Positions 1 to 4,678 of a stretch of DNA of 7,264 nucleotides are shown one piece after another. The position numbers and the translations under genes are program-made. The stretch spans positions 1-7,264 of the forward strand of contig DYCJ01000128.1 in assembly GCA_019418195.1 (NCBI GenBank), in the 5' to 3' direction. Source of the stretch: Clostridiales bacterium. Lineage in GTDB: Bacteria > Bacillota > Clostridia > Lachnospirales > Lachnospiraceae. Each line of letters begins with the position of its first letter. The stretch's first letter is position 1. A model generated the notes under the pieces. The model was not told the origin of the DNA. It saw only the letters and a program-made list of their open reading frames with translations, and did no database searches.

Positions 1-55
1 ACCCACGACCTACGGCTTAGAAGGCCGTTGCTCTATCCAGCTGAGCTACAGACTC
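1..55 (-). tRNA. tRNA-Arg(TCT), 3' part cut off by the window edge
   Basis: Read on the minus strand, the acceptor 5' strand starts at 55, followed by T8-A9, a D arm with GCTCAG, and an anticodon stem ACGGC/GCCGT around the loop CTTCTAA, giving anticodon TCT. The sequence stops inside the T arm at base 1, so the T loop and 3' acceptor strand lie outside. This is the last of three tRNAs in the cluster in transcription order. It should read AGA, and AGG by wobble. Confidence 0.93.
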
Positions 56-59
56 TGAT

Positions 60-99
60 GCAAATATTCATTTGCTCTTTCCTGTCATTTCGCAGGAAA
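60..99 (-). other. tRNA-Gly/tRNA-Arg spacer with two perfect stem-loops
   Basis: The 44-nt spacer between tRNA-Gly and tRNA-Arg is almost filled by two hairpins. One pairs 60-65 (GCAAAT) with 70-75 (ATTTGC) around a 4-nt loop. The other pairs 78-84 (TTTCCTG) with 93-99 (CAGGAAA) around an 8-nt loop. Neither is followed by a U-tract in the transcribed direction, so they do not look like terminators. They may be landmarks for endonucleolytic processing of the tRNA precursor, which is inference. The second hairpin abuts the Gly discriminator base. Confidence 0.55.
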
Positions 100-170
100 A
101 GCGGGTGATGAGAATCGAACTCACGTATCCAGCTTGGAAGGCTGGTGTTCTACCATTGAACTACACCCGC
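100..170 (-). tRNA. tRNA-Gly(TCC)
   Basis: On the minus strand a 7-bp acceptor stem GCGGGTG/CACCCGC encloses a D arm, an anticodon stem CCAGC/GCTGG with loop CTTCCAA (anticodon TCC), and a T arm containing GTTCGATTC. The discriminator at base 100 is U, as is usual for bacterial tRNA-Gly. The next transcribed bases are TTT, so CCA is not encoded and must be added by nucleotidyltransferase. It lies 5 nt downstream of tRNA-Pro. Confidence 0.97.
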
Positions 171-175
171 ACATA

Positions 176-250
176 TCGGGGTGACAGGATTCGAACCTGC
201 GACCTCCTGGTCCCAAACCAGGCGCTCTAGCCAAGCTGAGCCACACCCCG
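176..250 (-). tRNA. tRNA-Pro(TGG)
   Basis: On the minus strand the acceptor stem is CGGGGTG/CACCCCG. The anticodon stem CCTGG/CCAGG encloses the loop TTTGGGA, giving anticodon TGG, and the T arm contains GGTTCGAATCC. The discriminator at 176 is A and is followed by TAT, so CCA is not encoded. This is the first tRNA of the cluster, about 36 nt downstream of the predicted transcription start. Confidence 0.97.
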
Positions 251-292
251 GTATTATTACTACGTTTCCTGTCTTCCCGTAGCGCATTGACT

Positions 293-321
293 ATTATATT
301 ATAAGGATTTCATAATGTCAA
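293..321 (-). promoter_or_regulatory. Consensus sigma-A promoter of the tRNA cluster
   Basis: On the minus strand, TTGACA (316-321) and TATAAT (293-298) are separated by exactly 17 bp, so both hexamers match the consensus in full. Transcription should start near 285-287, leaving a leader of about 36 nt before tRNA-Pro. That leader can form a small hairpin (CTACG at 260-264 with CGTAG at 278-282). Such a strong promoter fits a stable-RNA operon. Confidence 0.9.
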
Positions 322-362
322 CAACTTTTTTATTTTTCTGACATAACTTTTTTTATCCACCC

Positions 363-845
363 TCACCCAAGGTATCTCTGGTCGTATGTAAGTGAGCCGT
401 CCGGCGAGATCTCCATGAGCATATAGCTGCCTTTTCTTCCTTCCTGACGCGGGAATGAAAGGCTGCCCGGATTAAGCACCGTGATCCCGTCCTTCTGTTC
501 AAAAAACGGTTTGTGTGTATGCCCGTACATTACTATATCGGCTTTCCTCGCCTGCCCCTCCTGAAATATGTACTCAGGATCAAGCGACACATAGTATGCA
601 TGTCCATGGGTGATAAACACCTTATATTTATCCAGATAAAACTCTTCCTCTCTGGGCAGATCAGTAAAGAAATCGTTATTACCACGCACTATATGTTTCT
701 CGCATTCAACTACGGCACCTATATACTCTTCTCCGCCTTCCACGTCACCAAGATGGATAAATACATCAATCTCGCCCGCTTCTTCCAGTGCCCGGTCCAG
801 ATTGCCGTGTCTGCCATGTGTATCACTGACGATCAATATCCTCAT
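363..845 (-). CDS. YfcE/MJ0936-family metallophosphoesterase
   Basis: This is a small calcineurin-like phosphodiesterase, presumably cytoplasmic. Numbering from the upstream GTG, the metal ligands of the fold are visible in order: SDTHG (Asp9, His11), LGD (Asp35), GNND (57-59), THGH (His81, His83) and YGHTH (His110, His112), followed by the family's NPGSL. Family members hydrolyse model phosphodiesters with Mn2+ or a similar metal, and the in vivo substrate is usually unknown. The frame also opens with GTG at 848, but GAGG at 853-856 sits 7 nt from the ATG at 845 and only 4 nt from the GTG, so ATG is preferred (160 residues). The stop of rdgB (TGA, 845-847) shares its final A with this ATG, suggesting translational coupling. 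It is the last gene of the operon, and no terminator is visible before the tRNA promoter. Confidence 0.93.
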   Translation of the reverse strand: MRILIVSDTHGRHGNLDRALEEAGEIDVFIHLGDVEGGEEYIGAVVECEKHIVRGNNDFFTDLPREEEFYLDKYKVFITHGHAYYVSLDPEYIFQEGQARKADIVMYGHTHKPFFEQKDGITVLNPGSLSFPRQEGRKGSYMLMEISPDGSLTYDQRYLG

Positions 846-1456
846 CACATATCCTCACCGACTTTTTCTTTTAATATCTCTCTCATAGCGCGGAGCGCTT
901 TTCCTCTGTGACTCAGCTCATTCTTCTGCTCCGGCTTCATCTCTGCCGTCGTACAGCCGTACTCCGGCACATAAAAGATCGGGTCATACCCGAACCCGTT
1001 ATCTCCCGCTGCTTCCTCCGCGATCCTGCCTTCGATCGTCTTTCTGACTACAGATACGGTTCCGTCCGGAAATACAGCAGCCACCGCGCATACAAACCGT
1101 GCCGTGCGCTCTTCATCCGGCACACCTTCCAGCCTGTCCAGAAAGATACGGTTCTTTATATCATAGGAAGTATCTTCACCGGCAAATCGTGCAGAATAAA
1201 TTCCCGGCGCCTTATCCAGATAATCGATCTCCAGTCCGGAATCATCAGCAAGAACAATATCATTTGTCAGCACTCTGGCCACTGACCTCGCCTTGATCTC
1301 TGCATTTTCTTCAAAGCTCATTCCATCCTCAATGATTTCAACGTCAGCTCCCGCTTCTTTCATGGAAAGTATCTCCAATCCAAGATCTTTCAGGATCATC
1401 CGTATCTCTTTCATCTTATTTTCGTTGCCTGTAGCAAATATAATTCTCTTTTTCAT
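845..1456 (-). CDS. rdgB: RdgB/HAM1-family XTP/dITP pyrophosphatase
   Basis: This is a house-cleaning enzyme. It hydrolyses non-canonical purine nucleoside triphosphates (dITP, XTP, ITP) to the monophosphate plus pyrophosphate, keeping deaminated purines out of DNA and RNA. The family hallmarks are all present: TGNENK at residues 9-14 (substrate loop), Glu49/Glu50 after MSF, ADDSGL at 70-75 with the presumed catalytic Asp72, APGIYSARFAG at 83-93, GFGYDPIF at 154-161, and LSHRGKAL near the C terminus. The length of 203 residues is normal for the family. The start is ATG. AGAGG overlapping the stop of the upstream methyltransferase and AGAGAAG just before the ATG are the only candidate Shine-Dalgarno sequences. 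It sits 16 nt after the methyltransferase gene and overlaps the phosphoesterase start, so the three are almost certainly co-transcribed. Confidence 0.97.
   Translation of the reverse strand: MKKRIIFATGNENKMKEIRMILKDLGLEILSMKEAGADVEIIEDGMSFEENAEIKARSVARVLTNDIVLADDSGLEIDYLDKAPGIYSARFAGEDTSYDIKNRIFLDRLEGVPDEERTARFVCAVAAVFPDGTVSVVRKTIEGRIAEEAAGDNGFGYDPIFYVPEYGCTTAEMKPEQKNELSHRGKALRAMREILKEKVGEDM
853..859 (-). promoter_or_regulatory. Ribosome binding site choosing the phosphoesterase start
   Basis: GGTGAGG lies inside the last codons of rdgB. It is 7 nt before ATG (845) but only 4 nt before the alternative GTG (848), so the ATG overlapping the rdgB stop is the likelier start. Confidence 0.65.
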
Positions 1457-1472
1457 CTTCTCTGTATATCCT

Positions 1473-2621
1473 CTATTTCTTCTGTCTCGGCGGCTTCGGT
1501 CCTGAAAACTGGTAGAAATAAGTCCTTATCATCCCGTTATAAATCTTCCTGTTCTTATCCGATTTTTTCCCAAAATACCGCTCTGCATCGTCATAACTCG
1601 TGATCATATAAGCTGACCAGCTGTCCAGCTTCCGGAAAGCATCGCCGAATTCCTTATAAATACGCGGCAGTGTTTCTTTCTCTTCCAGACGCTCTCCATA
1701 TGGCGGATTCGTGATGATAAAGCCGTATTTTTTCGGATGACTCAGATCTTTTACTTCTCTCTGCTGAAAATGGATCAGATGACTGACTCCTGCTTCCTCT
1801 GCATTTCTACGGGCCGCCCTCAGCACTTCGCCGTCTGCATCATATCCCTGTATATCCGCCTCAATATTGTCATCGATCATATCCTGCGCTTCGTTCACAG
1901 CCTCATACCAGCTCTTCTTCGGTATCAGGTTTGTCCATGACTCTGCCGTAAACGAACGGTTCATGCCCGGAGCTATATTGGCCGCCATCATCGCCGCCTC
2001 GATCGGAAATGTACCGCTCCCGCAGAACGGATCTATCAGGATCCGATCCCGCTTCCACGGTGTGAGCATGATCAGCGCGGCCGCAAGATTCTCGGCGATC
2101 GGCGCTTTTCCCGCCACCGGACGGTATCCCCGCTTATGAAGCGAAGTACCCGTAGTATCAAGCCCTACAGTCACTACATCTTTCATCAGGAACACTCTGA
2201 CCGGATACGAACTTCCTGTTTCCGGAAACCATTGGATACGATATCTGGTTTTCAGGCGCTCCACCATTGCTTTCTTCATAATGGACTGAATATCCGACGG
2301 GCTGAACAGTCTGCTCTTCACAGAAGCCGCTTTCGCCACCCAGAATTTTCCATCCTGAGGTATGTAATCTTCCCACGGAATTTCTTTTGTCTTTTCAAAC
2401 AGTTCTTCAAATGTCTCTGCCCTGAAGCTCCCGGCCTTCAGCAGTATACGTTCCGCAGTCCGCAGAAAAACATTGCCTCTGCACACAGCATCCATCCCGC
2501 CGGCAAACGTAACTCTTCCGTCTTCGACCTGCACGATCTCATATCCGAGATCCTGAATTTCTCGTTTCAGGACAGACTCAAGACCGAAGTGGCAGGGCGC
2601 GATCCATTCCATTTTATCCAT
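1473..2621 (-). CDS. THUMP-domain class I SAM-dependent RNA methyltransferase (RlmL N-half / YpsC-like)
   Basis: This is a predicted rRNA guanine-N2 methyltransferase of the UPF0020 family. An N-terminal ferredoxin-like/THUMP region (about residues 1-160) binds RNA. It is followed by the linker motif KRGYR (163-167) and a Rossmann methyltransferase domain with the SAM motif DPFCGSGTFPIEAA (197-210) and the catalytic loop TNPPYGERL (304-312). NPPY is typical of enzymes that methylate exocyclic amino groups. At 382 residues it matches B. subtilis YpsC and the first half of E. coli RlmL, which makes m2G2445 in 23S rRNA. The exact target base here is inferred. The start ATG has GGAG 6 nt upstream. 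It is the first gene of the operon with rdgB and the phosphoesterase. Confidence 0.94.
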   Translation of the reverse strand: MDKMEWIAPCHFGLESVLKREIQDLGYEIVQVEDGRVTFAGGMDAVCRGNVFLRTAERILLKAGSFRAETFEELFEKTKEIPWEDYIPQDGKFWVAKAASVKSRLFSPSDIQSIMKKAMVERLKTRYRIQWFPETGSSYPVRVFLMKDVVTVGLDTTGTSLHKRGYRPVAGKAPIAENLAAALIMLTPWKRDRILIDPFCGSGTFPIEAAMMAANIAPGMNRSFTAESWTNLIPKKSWYEAVNEAQDMIDDNIEADIQGYDADGEVLRAARRNAEEAGVSHLIHFQQREVKDLSHPKKYGFIITNPPYGERLEEKETLPRIYKEFGDAFRKLDSWSAYMITSYDDAERYFGKKSDKNRKIYNGMIRTYFYQFSGPKPPRQKK

Positions 2622-2654
2622 GAACTTCTCCGTCCTTATATTTTGTCTGTATCC

Positions 2655-2689
2655 ATATTACTATAAATTAAGGGCAGAGTAAAGTTGAA
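2655..2689 (-). promoter_or_regulatory. Weak candidate promoter for the methyltransferase-rdgB-phosphoesterase operon
   Basis: Two overlapping minus-strand arrangements fit loosely: TTTACT (2678-2683) 17 bp from TAATAT (2655-2660), or TTCAAC (2684-2689) 18 bp from TATAGT (2660-2665). Both -35 boxes fall inside the hairpin at 2672-2701. No better promoter was seen between the small gene and this operon, so it is listed at low confidence. Confidence 0.3.
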
Positions 2690-2701
2690 CTTTCCCTGCC
2701 C
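2672..2701 (-). terminator. Probable intrinsic terminator of the small Asn-rich gene
   Basis: GGGCAG (2672-2677) pairs with CTGCCC (2696-2701), and an inner AAAG/CTTT stem continues after a small internal loop. On the minus strand the hairpin is followed by TTAATTTAT, a modest U-tract. It starts 45 nt after the stop of the small gene and directly precedes the methyltransferase operon, so it would separate the two transcripts. Confidence 0.55.
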
Positions 2702-2745
2702 CATCCATCATTTACCGGTATTTCCGAGTGTGGATCTTATCAGAA

Positions 2746-2931
2746 TCAGTAACGGTCCGACTCATCATAGGCATCCATATCCCTGCCGCAGTTTCTGCTG
2801 TCAGAAGTGTTGGAATATGAATTATTGCTGTTCTTGTTGGCATTCTTGTTCTTGCTCTGTGTGTTTCCGTAAGAAGTGTTGTTCTTTGCGTTTTTGTTTG
2901 AATTGTTTGTATTACTATAATTCTTTGCCAT
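2746..2931 (-). CDS. Small Asn/Ser-rich protein of unknown function (61 aa)
   Basis: I do not recognise this gene. The frame is open from 2982, but the real start is the ATG at 2929-2931, because a perfect AGGAGG lies 7 nt upstream of it. The 61-residue product has about 17 Asn and 10 Ser. It is built from short NxN, KN and SNxS units through about residue 43, then ends in an acidic tail (DSRNCGRDMDAYDESDRY) with one Cys and two Tyr-containing acidic patches. There is no signal peptide or membrane segment, and it is probably disordered. The charge runs from basic at the N terminus to acidic at the C terminus. Clostridia have several small Asn-rich proteins of this style, some suspected spore components, but nothing in the sequence proves that here. 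It has its own candidate promoter (3007-3036) and terminator (2672-2701), so it is probably monocistronic. Confidence 0.72.
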   Translation of the reverse strand: MAKNYSNTNNSNKNAKNNTSYGNTQSKNKNANKNSNNSYSNTSDSRNCGRDMDAYDESDRY

Positions 2932-2938
2932 GAGTAAT

Positions 2939-2945
2939 CCCTCCT
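2939..2945 (-). promoter_or_regulatory. Strong ribosome binding site that fixes the small gene's start
   Basis: On the minus strand AGGAGGG occupies 2939-2945, with 7 nt between it and the ATG at 2931. The upstream in-frame ATG codons (2982 and 2976) lack such a site, so the product begins MAKNYSN. Confidence 0.85.
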
Positions 2946-3006
2946 GTTTTTTTACTTCGCTGTTAGTATGTCTCATCCTCATTTTTTTATTCTCTTTAAG
3001 TAAGTT

Positions 3007-3036
3007 ATTTTACCAGGACGACTGTTCATCCGCCAA
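3007..3036 (-). promoter_or_regulatory. Candidate extended -10 promoter for the small Asn-rich gene
   Basis: On the minus strand TTGGCG (3031-3036) lies 18 bp before TAAAAT (3007-3012), which is preceded by TG one base away (3014-3015), an extended -10. Transcription would start near 3000 and give a leader of about 70 nt. A second minus-strand -10, TATAAT at 3083-3088, has no good -35 because the dyad at 3097-3118 lies there. A sporulation sigma factor cannot be excluded by eye. Confidence 0.4.
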
Positions 3037-3061
3037 AATTTTCTTTTTTCAAAACTTTTTC

Positions 3062-3090
3062 TTGCTTTTTCCAATTCCGTATATTATACT
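3062..3090 (+). promoter_or_regulatory. Candidate plus-strand promoter upstream of the dyad
   Basis: TTGCTT (3062-3067) and TATACT (3085-3090) are 17 bp apart on the plus strand. The -10 matches consensus at 5 of 6 positions, the -35 only at TTG. Transcription would start at about 3097, exactly where the perfect dyad begins. The -10 overlaps the minus-strand TATAAT because the sequence is nearly symmetrical. Confidence 0.35.
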
Positions 3091-3096
3091 GTTCAA

Positions 3097-3118
3097 TGTA
3101 GAAAGGTTACTTTCTACA
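3097..3118. repeat. Perfect 9-bp inverted repeat
   Basis: TGTAGAAAG (3097-3105) and CTTTCTACA (3110-3118) are perfect inverted copies around GTTA. It can act as an RNA hairpin on either strand, or as a protein-binding dyad. On the minus strand it occupies the -35 zone of the TATAAT at 3083-3088. Confidence 0.8.
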
Positions 3119-3147
3119 ACCCCTTATTAATTATTTATACTCCCCTC

Positions 3148-3178
3148 AAAAGACCGATGGCTCCCCCATCGGTCTTTT
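3148..3178 (+). terminator. Strong terminator hairpin, usable in both directions
   Basis: A 13-bp perfect stem (AAAAGACCGATGG at 3148-3160 with its complement at 3166-3178) surrounds the 5-nt loop CTCCC. On the plus strand it runs into TTTTACTTTTTC, a good U-tract. On the minus strand the tail is TTTTGAGG, shorter but workable. No annotated plus-strand gene precedes it, which is the main reason to suspect a plus-strand small RNA. On the minus strand it could end transcripts leaving the pseudokinase gene. Confidence 0.85.
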
Positions 3179-3357
3179 ACTTTTTCATCATACCGCTGTT
3201 CTGCGTTCATAATTTGTTCATTTATCATTTAAAAATCTTTCATCTTCTTATCACGCTTTCTTCATTAATGTACCATATACTAGAATCATCGAAAGGAACA
3301 AAAGAAAAATCTAAAAAAGACGCCAAGAAGTTATTTGAATAAACTTTTTCATAATAC

Positions 3358-3391
3358 ATGCCGGGAGCTGAGCCGATCAGCTGCCCGGCAT
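3358..3391 (-). other. Very stable stem-loop just after the pseudokinase stop codon
   Basis: ATGCCGGG (3358-3365) plus AGCTGA (3366-3371) pair with TCAGCT (3377-3382) plus CCCGGCAT (3384-3391), a 14-bp stem with a single bulged base and a 5-nt loop. It begins 9 nt past the TAA at 3400. On the minus strand no U-tract follows (next bases GTATTATG), so it is either an imperfect terminator or a 3'-end-protecting hairpin, with 3148-3178 as back-up terminator. Confidence 0.5.
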
Positions 3392-3399
3392 CCTCCCTT

Positions 3400-4464
3400 T
3401 TACGGGGTATTTTCTTCACATTCACCAATCAACACGCTGAGTTCTTCAGAACCTCCCGTCTTTTCCGTAATAACCTTAGCAGTCTGCAGCGCCTGTTCAT
3501 AATCTCCCTGCTGCATCTCCAATTTCATCTTCTTTAATCCTGCTTCCTTAATCTTTTCATTGTCTTCCTCAAGCTCCATGACTCTTCCGTAAACACGGAT
3601 CATCTCCTCTGCAATTTTCTGTTCCTTCAAAGACCCTGTCAAAGTTGCTGCTGCCATGCCTGTTTTTTCTGCTGCTCTCTGCACATATTCTTCATTTATA
3701 TATTCTACATTTGTTTCTTTCAGCACGCTTGTTTCTTCCGGCATGCTTTCCTGTGCCATCCCTGTCCGGATTCCGGTAGTTTCAGATGTTCCTCTCTCAC
3801 CTGCTCCCATGACCACACATACCGTCAGTCCTGCGGCTGCCCCTGCCAATACTATAGTCTTCCGCACTTTCGCATGCCCATTCCCGTTGAGCCCGTGCGC
3901 AGATGCCTTGTACTTCGGAACAGCCGGAAGATCTTTCAGGACCTGCTGCAGATCCACATATTTCCTGCGGGATTCGCCCGTACACCGGCCGATCACTCCG
4001 GAAAGACGGTTTGCCTCCCACCGGCTCAGCTCAGGATACACTTCTGAATACGCCAGGATAAACTGGATCGTCCGTCCATAGGCAAAAAGATCCGCGTCGT
4101 TATTTCCTGCCGTCCCGATTTCGTATACCGGCTTCACAAAATGGTTCCTTACCGCTCTTTTCTGCATACGTTTCATGACCGGTTCATTATCCGGAGCTTC
4201 CATATCCAGCAGAAAAAGAGTTCCTTCTTCCGAAACAACTATACTGCAGGGATTCAGATACCGGTAATTCTGTCTGCCATGGCTTCTGTGATACTGGTCA
4301 ACACTGACTGCCAGTTCCCGGAACCAGCTTAGCATCATTCTCTTTTCTATCTGAGGATTCTCCTTCAGATAATTGAGCAGGATCATTCCCTGCACACAAT
4401 CCATGCTCTGCCTGCAGTGTGCACCATGTTCGATAAATTTGAGAACTTCATACATTTCTTTCAT
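3400..4464 (-). CDS. Membrane-anchored pseudokinase-like protein with outer TPR-like tail (EssB/YukC-like plan)
   Basis: Family name not recognised. Residues about 20-180 read as a protein-kinase C-lobe without the N-lobe glycine loop or lysine. QYHRSHGRQNYRYLNPCSIVV (56-77) aligns with the catalytic loop, the HRD Asp being replaced by Tyr69 and the loop Asn by Ser74. LLDME (85-89) stands for DFG. DADLFAYG (123-130) matches the helix-F motif, and RCTGESRRKYVDLQQVLKDL matches the domain end. Catalysis is therefore unlikely. Residues 202-221 form one membrane helix after a basic KVRK, predicting kinase-like part inside and the last 130 residues outside. The outer part is helical, with a TPR-like unit near 308-335. 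EssB/YukC of type VII secretion has the same order, but no other such gene is in this window. The ATG at 4464 has no clear Shine-Dalgarno, and another ATG lies three codons in. Promoter and leader look elaborate (4492-4644). Confidence 0.85.
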   Translation of the reverse strand: MKEMYEVLKFIEHGAHCRQSMDCVQGMILLNYLKENPQIEKRMMLSWFRELAVSVDQYHRSHGRQNYRYLNPCSIVVSEEGTLFLLDMEAPDNEPVMKRMQKRAVRNHFVKPVYEIGTAGNNDADLFAYGRTIQFILAYSEVYPELSRWEANRLSGVIGRCTGESRRKYVDLQQVLKDLPAVPKYKASAHGLNGNGHAKVRKTIVLAGAAAGLTVCVVMGAGERGTSETTGIRTGMAQESMPEETSVLKETNVEYINEEYVQRAAEKTGMAAATLTGSLKEQKIAEEMIRVYGRVMELEEDNEKIKEAGLKKMKLEMQQGDYEQALQTAKVITEKTGGSEELSVLIGECEENTP

Positions 4465-4491
4465 ATTCAGTTTTTTTCGGCTGTATAATTC

Positions 4492-4527
4492 AGCAGGCGG
4501 GACAGTCCCTCAACTGTCCCGCCCGCT
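4492..4527. repeat. GC-rich REP-like palindrome in the pseudokinase leader
   Basis: GGCGGGACAGT (4496-4506) pairs perfectly with ACTGTCCCGCC (4513-4523). After one mismatch the stem extends by AGC/GCT (4492-4494, 4525-4527). A nested palindrome GGGACAGTCCC (4499-4509) gives an alternative fold. Neither strand has a U-tract after it, so it is not a standard terminator. It lies 28 nt before the pseudokinase start codon. The GGGACAGTCCC core resembles palindromic repeats tied to Y1/RAYT-type transposases in Firmicutes (recalled, not searched). Confidence 0.7.
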
Positions 4528-4588
4528 CAATACATCCTTTTCCCTAATGAAATCCATCAGAAATTGATAATGGAAAAGATTCTCTGAG

Positions 4589-4607
4589 CCGGACCAGACC
4601 GGTCCGG
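4589..4607 (-). other. Stem-loop at the predicted 5' end of the pseudokinase transcript
   Basis: CCGGACC (4589-4595) and GGTCCGG (4601-4607) form a perfect 7-bp GC-rich stem with a 5-nt loop. With the predicted transcription start near 4609, the hairpin would sit at the very 5' end of the mRNA, a position that often protects against 5'-end decay. It could instead be a weak glf terminator, but no U-tract follows. Confidence 0.5.
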
Positions 4608-4611
4608 ATAA

Positions 4612-4629
4612 AAGTATCATACTTGATAC
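4612..4629. repeat. Two interlocked palindromes, possible operator
   Basis: AAGTAT-C-ATACTT (4612-4624) is a perfect odd palindrome. It overlaps GTATCA (4614-4619) paired with TGATAC (4624-4629). Together they cover the -10 box at 4616-4621 of the candidate pseudokinase promoter, where a bound repressor would block polymerase. Confidence 0.5.
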
Positions 4630-4644
4630 ATTATGAAATAGCAA
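4616..4644 (-). promoter_or_regulatory. Candidate promoter of the pseudokinase gene
   Basis: On the minus strand TTGCTA (4639-4644) and TATGAT (4616-4621) are 17 bp apart, matching consensus at 4 and 5 positions of 6. Transcription would start near 4609, leaving a leader of about 145 nt with two GC-rich hairpins. It lies 35 nt past the glf stop codon, so the gene need not depend on glf transcription. Confidence 0.5.
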
Positions 4645-4678
4645 GCGTTTTTTCAATGGCGGTCTGCTCCTGCCGGTG

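Larger units (their letters stand above)
3097..3180 (+). ncRNA. Candidate C-rich small RNA
   Basis: From the predicted plus-strand start, the transcript would have a 5' hairpin (9-bp stem TGTAGAAAG/CTTTCTACA, 4-nt loop). It would continue with an unpaired A/U-rich linker carrying two C-rich patches (CCCC at 3120-3123 and TCCCCTC at 3141-3147), and end in a 13-bp terminator hairpin (3148-3178) whose loop is CTCCC. No open reading frame with a ribosome site is present. C-rich single-stranded patches that pair with Shine-Dalgarno sequences are a hallmark of regulatory RNAs in Gram-positive bacteria (RsaE type). That is known for other RNAs; for this locus it is inference from layout alone. Confidence 0.35.
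2932..3399. other. Long AT-rich intergenic region
   Basis: Between the small Asn-rich gene and the pseudokinase gene no convincing protein gene was found. The region contains the small gene's ribosome site and promoter candidate, the plus-strand promoter/dyad/terminator set (3062-3180), and the hairpin at 3358-3391. The stretch 3181-3357 is AT-rich. It carries two short open frames without ribosome sites, one ending at 3342 on the plus strand and one from about 3359 down to 3240 on the minus strand, and I see nothing firm in it. Confidence 0.6.

Noticed and set aside
315..344. ATGTCA/TGACAT inverted repeat over the tRNA -35 box
   Set aside because: Arms are only 6 bp with an 18-nt AT-rich loop, half of it being the -35 consensus itself; chance is an adequate explanation for either an operator or a terminator.
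2136..2666. A 176-codon plus-strand open frame opposite the methyltransferase gene
   Set aside because: Antisense to the conserved THUMP methyltransferase, with no ribosome site and no recognisable motif; it reads as a shadow frame.
3083..3118. MerR-type promoter reading of the dyad on the minus strand
   Set aside because: With TATAAT at 3083-3088, no acceptable -35 is found at a 19- or 20-bp spacing, so the dyad does not sit between two boxes as MerR regulators require.
3157..3342. Plus-strand frame ending in a Lys-rich stretch (KGTKEKSKKDAKKLFE)
   Set aside because: It begins inside the terminator hairpin, has no ribosome site at either ATG, and its first part is AT-driven Phe/Ile/Leu sequence.
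3240..3428. Minus-strand open frame overlapping the end of the pseudokinase gene
   Set aside because: No Shine-Dalgarno before the start at 3428 or the inner ATG at 3359; it crosses the 3358-3391 hairpin and shows no domain. It could hide a 39-residue peptide, but nothing supports it.
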